Below are positions 39,358 through 45,385 of a stretch of DNA of 45,385 nt, one piece after another. The notes beneath the pieces are model-generated. The model had not been told where the DNA came from, did not search any database, and saw only the letters and a program-made list of their open reading frames with translations. Every line of letters starts with the position of its first letter. Positions within the stretch are counted from its first letter, which is position 1. The stretch comes from Promethearchaeota archaeon (GTDB lineage: Archaea > Asgardarchaeota > Lokiarchaeia > Sigynarchaeales > SOKP01): the NCBI GenBank assembly GCA_013375495.1, contig JABXKC010000031.1:1-45385 (forward strand), given 5' to 3'. The position numbers and the translations under genes are program-made.

Positions 39358-41436
39358 ATGAATTATTTTTTTGAATTACTTACTAAAAGTGTAGGTTTCT
39401 CAAGAGTAGGAAGAATAATATGTTCAAAAGAAACTAAAAAGTTCATATCAACGCCAAATATTATTGTTCCGATGAAAAAAAGTTTAATGAATAATGTAAG
39501 TTTTCTTGAAGAGTTTGAAGATCACGAAATATTTCTAATTTTAAAAGATTTTTATTTAAAAATTGGATTCTTACGAGAGAAATTTAAGAAGACTGGTTTT
39601 ATCTACACTCATAATGGTTCAATGGAAAGTTTTAAAGAAAAATTAGCGTCTAATTTTGACATCTTTAAAGAAGACAATATTATACCTTCTATTCCATTTA
39701 ATATTCCTACAACAGCTATAAATAAAGAATTTGCTGAAGAGGAAATTAGGAATTTTATAAATGAGGCAAATCAGATCTTACTACAATATCAGGATTTAGA
39801 TTTTGGATTATCTATTAAGATATATGATTATTATGAACTATTTGATCTTTATATTCCTTTAATTAAAAATAACGAAAATGTAAGAATTTTAAATTTAGTA
39901 GATCTGTTTGACAATTTTAATAATTTTAGGAATATCTTAAGAGTAATGTTTAAAATCAAAAAAGAACTCGATAATAATTTAGTGTTAATGGTTTCTGGCA
40001 GAATAATCCCGAAATTTTATCCGATTTTAATATATTTAGGGATCGATTTAATCGATTGTTCTTATTTATTATATTTATCTTCTGAAAATTTCTATGATAC
40101 TATTGAATATTTACTCCCAATTTATAAGGTTAAATATTTCCCGTGTTCATGTACTATTTGTAAGAGAAATTTAAAACATAGTCTAAGTAATAAATATTCT
40201 TCTGAAAAAACAGAACAATTAACCCTTCATAATATCATCTCAGCTTATACTTATATGAATAAAATCAAATTATACATGAGATTGGAAGATTATAGAGGTT
40301 TTATCGAAAAATCATCATATGACGATATGAATATAATCTCTACTTTAAAATTGCTCGATAAACAATATTTTGATGTATTGAGATTTGAAACCCCAATAAC
40401 TCAAGTAAGTAAATCCGTTAACTGTTTTGGTCCATCTTCATATAACAGACCAGATTTTCAAGAATTTCGGGAGAGATTGATAAAAAGTTTTACTCCAGAA
40501 TCCTGGACTAAATTAATTTTATTAATCCCTTGCTCGGCAAAAAAACCTTACTCCGAGTCGAAATCTCATAAAAAATTTCAGAGTATTACAAGGAAATTTC
40601 CAGATTTTCCTGATTTCCAGGAAATTATTTTAACATCGCCATTGGGCGCTATTCCAAGACAATTAGAAAATATATATCCCGTAAATTCGTACGATATTTC
40701 CGTAACGGGAGATTGGGATAACGAGGAAATAGAAATTGCGTCAAATATGCTTATATCTTTATTGAAGAAATTTAACGAGAGAACTCCTATATTATGCCAC
40801 TTAAAAGATCCGGGATACTTAAAAATTGTTGAAAAAGCTCGTTTAAATTTGAATAATAAATTTTACTTCACAGAAGTTAAAGGTAATCTTACAAGTAAGG
40901 AATCCTTAATGTCTTTGGAAAGTAACATTGAATCCCTAAAAAACTCATTAGAATTGGAAAATATTATTCCTGAAAACAAAAATTTCTTAAAAACTTGGAC
41001 GCGTAAGTTTTTCAAGATAATCGATTATCAATTTGGTCCAAATGTAGGAAATAAAATATTTTCTAATGGGATTAGAACCTGGAGAAACAAAAGGAGTAAT
41101 CATATAGAAATAAGCGACCAAAAAACTCGTGAGAAACTGGGAAAATTCAATTTTAATACGGGGCAAATTGAATTAAATCTTAATGGAGCGAATAGACTAC
41201 TACCATTAAGTGAACAGACGAATAAGATCGTATTTGATGGCCAAAATATTAATGGTAACACTTTATTTCGTCCAGGAATTATTAAATTCAGCCCAAATTT
41301 CGTACCCAAAGACTTAACATTGATTTTCGATAAAAAGGAAGAGAACCTTATCGGATTAGGAAGCATGATAGTTGGCTCAAACTATATAAAAAATTCAAAA
41401 ACAGGTAAAATTGTAAATGTCTACGAAAAAATTTAA
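39358..41436 (+). CDS. arcS: Archaeosine synthase ArcS (TGT-related, with PUA domain)
   Basis: This protein adds an amine donor to the preQ0 base at tRNA position 15 on the way to archaeosine. The hallmark is LLIPCSAKKPYSESKSHKKF (about 387-406). The N-terminal half is a diverged TGT barrel with a zinc site FPCSCTICKRNL. The C-terminal 85 residues are a PUA domain (NTLFRPGIIKFSPNFVPKD and IGLGSMIVGSNYI). The ATG at 39358 is chosen over a TTG three codons upstream. It overlaps raSEA by 20 bases, so the two are coupled. Confidence 0.9.
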   Translation: MNYFFELLTKSVGFSRVGRIICSKETKKFISTPNIIVPMKKSLMNNVSFLEEFEDHEIFLILKDFYLKIGFLREKFKKTGFIYTHNGSMESFKEKLASNFDIFKEDNIIPSIPFNIPTTAINKEFAEEEIRNFINEANQILLQYQDLDFGLSIKIYDYYELFDLYIPLIKNNENVRILNLVDLFDNFNNFRNILRVMFKIKKELDNNLVLMVSGRIIPKFYPILIYLGIDLIDCSYLLYLSSENFYDTIEYLLPIYKVKYFPCSCTICKRNLKHSLSNKYSSEKTEQLTLHNIISAYTYMNKIKLYMRLEDYRGFIEKSSYDDMNIISTLKLLDKQYFDVLRFETPITQVSKSVNCFGPSSYNRPDFQEFRERLIKSFTPESWTKLILLIPCSAKKPYSESKSHKKFQSITRKFPDFPDFQEIILTSPLGAIPRQLENIYPVNSYDISVTGDWDNEEIEIASNMLISLLKKFNERTPILCHLKDPGYLKIVEKARLNLNNKFYFTEVKGNLTSKESLMSLESNIESLKNSLELENIIPENKNFLKTWTRKFFKIIDYQFGPNVGNKIFSNGIRTWRNKRSNHIEISDQKTREKLGKFNFNTGQIELNLNGANRLLPLSEQTNKIVFDGQNINGNTLFRPGIIKFSPNFVPKDLTLIFDKKEENLIGLGSMIVGSNYIKNSKTGKIVNVYEKI

Positions 41437-42514
41437 CGAAAATACATTACTCGTCGAAAAAATCAAAAATTTCAGGGCTAAATCAATTAATAGAAAATTC
41501 AAATACGAAGAAAAACAATTAGATAAGCCAGTAAGCTTTTGGATAAAAGAAGATCGATTGCTGGAAAAAAAAGGGAAGGAATTTGCAATAATTTTAAGAA
41601 CGAAAGGGTGTAGTTGGGCATTGGGAGATTATGGGGGATGTTCAATGTGTGGATATATCCGAGATTCTACCATTGAAAAAATAGATCAAAATCATATAAT
41701 TAACCAATTTAACTATGCACTTCAAGAAAAAAAAAATGAAATTACTTCAGATGAGGAGGATTTTATCATTAAGATTTTTAACTCTGGAAGCTTTTTCGAC
41801 GATAACGAAATATCTGAAGATGTTCGAGAGCATATATTCAAGAAAATAGCAGATGTCCCTAAAATTAAAGAAGTTGTTATAGAATCTCGAGTCGATTATA
41901 TAACTAATGAGAAACTTAAAAAAATGAAGAAAATTTTAAAGAACAAATATATTGAAGTGGCTATCGGTTTAGAAACTGTAAATGATTACATTAGAAACAA
42001 CTATATTAATAAGGGATTAAAATTTAAAGATTTTCTGGAAGCAATTCAATTATGTAAAAAAAACGATGTAGGTATAAGAACTTATTTACTATTTAAACCA
42101 CCATTTCTAAACGAGCAAACAGCAATAGAAGATTGCGCTAATTCGATCCAAAAGTTAGCAGAATTAAAGATTGATACAATTTCGATTAATCCTCTAAATA
42201 TTCAGAAAAACTCCCTTGTAGAATACTTGTTTTATCAAAATAGATATCGACCTCCTTGGTTTTATTCTTTGTTTAAATGTTTACTAAAAGCATGTAAAAA
42301 TAACGATATACTAAACTCCGTGAGGATTATATCATCTCCTTCGGGTGCTGGCACTAAAAGAGGTATTCACAATTGTCTAAAATGTAACGAATTCACGATT
42401 ACAGCTCTTAAAGAATTTGTACTGACTCAAAATATTAACGCTTTGATAAAAAATAACTCAAATTTTTCGTGCGATTGCCTGTTAAAATATCAATTACAGA
42501 AGAATTTTATTTAG
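41417..42514 (+). CDS. Radical SAM enzyme for archaeosine formation (RaSEA)
   Basis: This 365-residue Elp3-like radical SAM protein has the cluster site TKGCSWALGDYGGCSMCGY (about 63-81; Cx9Cx2C). NSGSFFDDNEI and VVIESRVDYITNEKL follow, typical of the COG1244 family that includes RaSEA. A C-terminal Cys group (CLKCNEF, FSCDC) is present. Known work pairs it with ArcS: ArcS joins lysine to preQ0 and RaSEA cleaves it to archaeosine. The 20-base overlap with arcS supports this. Confidence 0.88.
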   Translation: MSTKKFNENTLLVEKIKNFRAKSINRKFKYEEKQLDKPVSFWIKEDRLLEKKGKEFAIILRTKGCSWALGDYGGCSMCGYIRDSTIEKIDQNHIINQFNYALQEKKNEITSDEEDFIIKIFNSGSFFDDNEISEDVREHIFKKIADVPKIKEVVIESRVDYITNEKLKKMKKILKNKYIEVAIGLETVNDYIRNNYINKGLKFKDFLEAIQLCKKNDVGIRTYLLFKPPFLNEQTAIEDCANSIQKLAELKIDTISINPLNIQKNSLVEYLFYQNRYRPPWFYSLFKCLLKACKNNDILNSVRIISSPSGAGTKRGIHNCLKCNEFTITALKEFVLTQNINALIKNNSNFSCDCLLKYQLQKNFI

Positions 42515-42525
42515 TTATAAACTTA

Positions 42526-42576
42526 ATGAATAAAGAATTTGCTGAGGAGGAAATTAGTAATTTTATAGATCGATAA
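42526..42576 (+). pseudogene. Short relic of an arcS-like gene
   Basis: Sixteen codons read MNKEFAEEEISNFIDR and stop. The 42 bases at 42529-42570 match 39721-39762 inside arcS at 39 positions, in the same reading phase (NKEFAEEEIRNFINE). It is too short to be functional and marks a second, lost copy just after raSEA. Confidence 0.6.
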
Positions 42577-42605
42577 TATTTGCAGCAAAAAATCTTACTT
42601 CTTCC

Positions 42606-42629
42606 GTTTCACAGCTCATGCTGTGAAAC
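42606..42629 (+). terminator. 9-bp hairpin after the arcS-raSEA unit
   Basis: GTTTCACAG (42606-42614) and CTGTGAAAC (42621-42629) are perfect arms around a 6-base loop, followed by a pyrimidine-rich stretch ending in CTTTTTC. A smaller dyad TTGTGA/TCACAA lies at 42739-42758 together with two GTGAAC copies. Otherwise 42577-42811 holds no gene. Confidence 0.4.
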
Positions 42630-42811
42630 CCTTCTCTACTTTTTCAAGTTTTAAAGGAAAAGAGAAGTTAAGTCCTCTTTTACTCACAATAGTCTAAAAA
42701 TGAGTAGAAAGGCAATAAATGTATACAAAAGCTGGAACTTGTGAACAAAGGCTCACAATCGTGAACATCCCTCTCCAATCTTTAAGTCGTATAAAAAAAA
42801 GGAAATTAGAT

Positions 42812-42946
42812 TTAAGCTAAATAAATCGGGTGGTTTTTTGCTGTATCGATGGTTCTTGTTTCTAACAAGACTTTCTCTTCGCTACACTTCGGACAAATAG
42901 GAAAGTCGATTACCTTTCCATTTACTTCTAACCGTAAAAACGACAA
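42812..42946 (-). CDS. Possible small zinc-knuckle protein (44 aa)
   Basis: A TTG at 42946 opens a frame reading LSFLRLEVNGKVIDFPICPK, then CSEEKVLLETRTIDTAKNHP, stop 42812. FPICPKCSEEKVLLE is a zinc-knuckle pattern. It begins one base after the stop of the 42948-43337 gene, in another frame. It could be a separate coupled gene or the end of the upstream protein after a frameshift. Its upstream extension in the same frame overlaps the neighbour and looks non-coding. Confidence 0.4.
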   Translation of the reverse strand: MSFLRLEVNGKVIDFPICPKCSEEKVLLETRTIDTAKNHPIYLA

Positions 42947-42947
42947 G

Positions 42948-43337
42948 TTAAGGGTATATTTTTCTCCAATCGATTCCTTCAGGGTGCGGATTTTTCTTGT
43001 AAGACTCTTGATTAAAGGAGTAGCACCCCTCACAGTACCACTGGATACTACACGGATTAAACACCAGATCGAGGTCTTGACGACCACACACACGGCATCC
43101 AATGGGCGCACGAAACCTTGCTCTTTCAAGCTCTTCGATCTGTCTATGAATCTTATCTTCATTTTTAATTTTTAAATCAAAGTCATTAATATTAATTGAG
43201 TCAATCTGGTCATGCATACTCTGCCATTCAGAATTATACGCGATTTTTAACAATTCACGCATAGCAGTGCGAAACCTTCGCAACTGTGAGTCTCTGACTC
43301 TGATAATCCGCTTTTTCTTATTTCTCGGCGACATCAT
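42948..43337 (-). CDS. Basic zinc-ribbon protein
   Basis: This 129-residue protein has a very basic N-terminus (MMSPRNKKKRIIRVRDSQLR), helices to residue 75, and a zinc ribbon IGCRVCGRQD with CSIQWYCEGCYSF (CxxC then CxxC). It may bind nucleic acid. It lies in the accessory-looking end region, downstream of the large unknown protein on the same strand (59-base gap). I do not recognise the family. Confidence 0.55.
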   Translation of the reverse strand: MMSPRNKKKRIIRVRDSQLRRFRTAMRELLKIAYNSEWQSMHDQIDSININDFDLKIKNEDKIHRQIEELERARFRAPIGCRVCGRQDLDLVFNPCSIQWYCEGCYSFNQESYKKNPHPEGIDWRKIYP

Positions 43338-43396
43338 CTTAAATTTATTGAGTTCTTATTAATAAAAAAAATTAGAGTATATAAATTTATTAGTTT

Positions 43397-45316
43397 TTAA
43401 AAGGAGTCGAGAGGTATAGTTATTCTGTAAAGAATTTTAGTGAAATATAAGTGTTGATAGGTTCCGAAGTCAGAAAGCTTCATATAATTCGGATCATTCG
43501 GCTTTAAGACCGATCCCATTTTCATTAAATTTACGAACTCGCCTGCGTCGTTGTAAAACCGCGTTAGTGCAATTTGATACTTAAACGACAGCATTGCCAT
43601 ATAAGCTTGTTTTTGGCTACCTGTTTGCTGAACAGTGTCTCTAAATCTTTCAATTTTATCATTAAAATCGGTAAGCTTCTGATTAAAATCAACATCGCTA
43701 AAATGATAATCCCATAATCCTGGATTGCTCACCAAAGTCTTCCTACCAGTCGAGTCGATAATATATTCTGACAATATAGGGATGTTAATTTCGTCTGCAC
43801 CCGTCTTTCTTGATCTAACCGAGAAGACTTCTCCATAGAAAACTTTTCTGATGTCGTCTTCATTAATGTATCCGTTCCTACCCGAACCTTTGCCATCAAT
43901 ACCCATTTGAATGAGTTTACGCACGCCTTCTTTTAGTATTTTCTGTGAAGCTATTGGCATTGTAGCGTATGTATTGTGGTAATCCGCATTTGTGAGGATT
44001 TGATCATATAACGCCAGAGATGCTTTTCCGTCGGGATCGATGTGATGAGATATAAACTTGCCTGTTTTCTTATCAAATATTAGCTCGTCCAAAGACTCAA
44101 AAGACAAGAGTTCGGTTCCAAATAAGTCTTGTAATTGTGTTATTACATTCCACGCCTTGTATTTTGAGTCGCTCCAAAGCTTCGAATATGTATTACTGCG
44201 GGCATTAATTCTCCAGATGGTTTGCACAAAATCTAATCCTTGACTTAAATCGTCTAGTGATTTAATAGCGTCATAATAAATTTGCATTTCTTTCATTGAC
44301 GGATAGGTACTTCTCTTTCCTCTATAAAGAGCGTCTTTGATAAAATCATACAAAGAATTAATGGCTTCATTTATTGAATCTTGCTGAAACATATTTTTGA
44401 CTGGAAAGTAACCAGTCAATATGTTTAAAACTTCAGCTCCGACCTTATGTGAAAGAAAGTTATCATTTTTGTGTATAGCAGTCGCGATGTGCATTTTTTC
44501 AATAGCCTTGTAAAGCAACTTGTTGAGTAAAGGATCTTTAAACTTTTTCGACCCGCCGGAGCTAATATCCCCGTAGTCTCTAAGAAATTGTTCTATAGTT
44601 TTAAAAATATGGTTTTTAAGGAGAATTAATTCTTCTGGATTAATTTCTTGTTCCAAACCAATAGCTTCAAAATCAGAAATTTCTAATTGTATGGCTCTTG
44701 TCATCAAAGGGAATATTACTGTAGAAACCCTATCTGACTCGATACTTACTCCAAAAACTACTTTTGATATATGATTTCCCTGATCATACCTATAACCTCC
44801 TTTTTGATCTAAATCTGGATTGTTAAACAAAATTTTTGATAAGCTCGCAAAGGATTCTATCATTTTTAGCACATCTGTGTCGGGACAATTGACAATCCTT
44901 TTAATTAAGTCCACTCTCTTCGTATTTGGCAACCCTTTAAATAAGTCACGACTCTTCCACTCAATGTCAATCTTATGGAGTAATCTATCGTTACAAGGCT
45001 TTATCAATTCTAAGATGTCCTGTATCTCGTTATCGGGTGCATTGATAGATTCTAAGTAGGTTTTAAGTTTCGTGTTTATATCCCAGGTATTTATTCTTGG
45101 TATATAACTACCTTTATTAAAATCTTTAGAATAAATATCTATTTTAACAGCTTCGGAAAATTCTCTGATGTTCAGACCATTAAAATATTTATGATTATCA
45201 TATTCATAGACAATTCGAGCTGCAGAATAAAGCGTTAACCTCGCAGGCATATGTAAAGGATTTGCCTTATCATAACCGAACAACACATATTGTTCTTGAA
45301 AAAGTTTCATATGCAT
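43397..45316 (-). CDS. Large protein of unknown function with an HNH-like motif, possibly 5' partial
   Basis: The 639 codons from the ATG at 45316 are helix-rich without membrane spans or signal peptide. One segment, FISHHIDPDGKASLALYDQ then ILTNADYHN (about residues 420-450), resembles an HNH/beta-beta-alpha-metal motif, but the spacing is unusual. The frame stays open upstream to the window edge (45385) through 23 more codons, so the gene may start outside; internal Met at residue 3 is also possible. Codon usage looks less AT-rich than the core genes. A mobile-element or viral origin is a guess. Confidence 0.5.
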   Translation of the reverse strand: MHMKLFQEQYVLFGYDKANPLHMPARLTLYSAARIVYEYDNHKYFNGLNIREFSEAVKIDIYSKDFNKGSYIPRINTWDINTKLKTYLESINAPDNEIQDILELIKPCNDRLLHKIDIEWKSRDLFKGLPNTKRVDLIKRIVNCPDTDVLKMIESFASLSKILFNNPDLDQKGGYRYDQGNHISKVVFGVSIESDRVSTVIFPLMTRAIQLEISDFEAIGLEQEINPEELILLKNHIFKTIEQFLRDYGDISSGGSKKFKDPLLNKLLYKAIEKMHIATAIHKNDNFLSHKVGAEVLNILTGYFPVKNMFQQDSINEAINSLYDFIKDALYRGKRSTYPSMKEMQIYYDAIKSLDDLSQGLDFVQTIWRINARSNTYSKLWSDSKYKAWNVITQLQDLFGTELLSFESLDELIFDKKTGKFISHHIDPDGKASLALYDQILTNADYHNTYATMPIASQKILKEGVRKLIQMGIDGKGSGRNGYINEDDIRKVFYGEVFSVRSRKTGADEINIPILSEYIIDSTGRKTLVSNPGLWDYHFSDVDFNQKLTDFNDKIERFRDTVQQTGSQKQAYMAMLSFKYQIALTRFYNDAGEFVNLMKMGSVLKPNDPNYMKLSDFGTYQHLYFTKILYRITIPLDSF

Positions 45317-45385
45317 GAAAACGACATAATCACAGGCGAGGACGTTGATCGCTTCTACACCATCGGAAGCATGTATAACAACGGA
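45311..45385 (+). other. Open frame running off the window, opposite the large unknown gene
   Basis: ATG at 45311 gives MHENDIITGEDVDRFYTIGS and continues to the last base without a stop. It overlaps the beginning of the minus-strand gene by six bases. If real it would be a divergent gene and the minus-strand ATG at 45316 or 45310 would be a true start. Only 25 codons are visible. Confidence 0.3.

Overview
This AT-rich window (roughly 30% GC by eye) comes from an archaeon, most likely an Asgard archaeon of the Lokiarchaeia/Promethearchaeota type. The archaeal core is clear: eS19, PDCD5-like protein, eL39, eL31, aIF6, LX/eL20, prefoldin alpha, FtsY, SecE, archaeal DnaG, Nep1, RNase P Rpp21, a Get3-like ATPase, and the archaeosine enzymes ArcS and RaSEA. 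The Asgard assignment is an inference from Ras-like small GTPase genes, an unusual response regulator and large membrane-anchored hypothetical proteins. I cannot fix the genus.

Layout. 1-4.4 kb holds a zinc-ribbon gene end, a truncated small GTPase, a degenerate Rab-like GTPase, a response-regulator relic, a full response regulator, a small membrane protein and an aldo/keto reductase. 4.5-9.35 kb is a three-gene minus-strand unit: a membrane-anchored GNAT protein, a SelO-/kinase-like protein and a coiled-coil protein. It is bracketed by two diverged direct repeats. 9.4-15.1 kb has a creatininase-family amidohydrolase, small cysteine-rich or charged genes, a surface protein with an in-frame TGA, and an overlapping repair pair (AlkD-like plus spore-photoproduct-lyase-like). 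15.2-19.6 kb carries a long EutA-like ASKHA protein, an esterase, a VOC protein and an O6-alkylguanine-DNA methyltransferase.

19.6-29.9 kb is the translation/secretion core: tRNA-Gly(UCC), the yhbY-rnp4-nep1 operon, then rps19e, pdcd5, rpl39e, rpl31e, eif6, rplX, pfdA, ftsY and secE. A BRCT mini-gene and a membrane-anchored CocE-type hydrolase are inserted between rpl31e and eif6. OsmC and DnaG follow. 30-36.5 kb holds a Get3-like ATPase, a DUF6125-like gene, a metallo-beta-lactamase/TetR divergent pair with three operator-like palindromes, S-adenosylhomocysteine hydrolase and a two-unit Lrp-like regulator.

36.3-38.7 kb is a scar. About 290 bp (tail of the Lrp-like gene, the intergenic region and the head of an exonuclease gene) is present twice as direct repeats around a NmrA-like gene plus SDR and NikR relics. 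38.6-42.6 kb encodes a DnaQ-like exonuclease and the overlapping arcS-raSEA pair. 42.8 kb to the end is a different-looking accessory block with two zinc-ribbon proteins and a large unknown protein that may be 5'-incomplete at the window edge.

Two themes stand out. The accessory stretches are full of relics of recognisable genes: response regulator, GTPase, ferredoxin, agmatinase, SDR, NikR, Lrp and ArcS. Two apparently intact genes (BRCT and exonuclease) have a good Shine-Dalgarno sequence and conserved N-terminal coding sequence but no ATG/GTG/TTG; an ATA sits exactly where the start should be.
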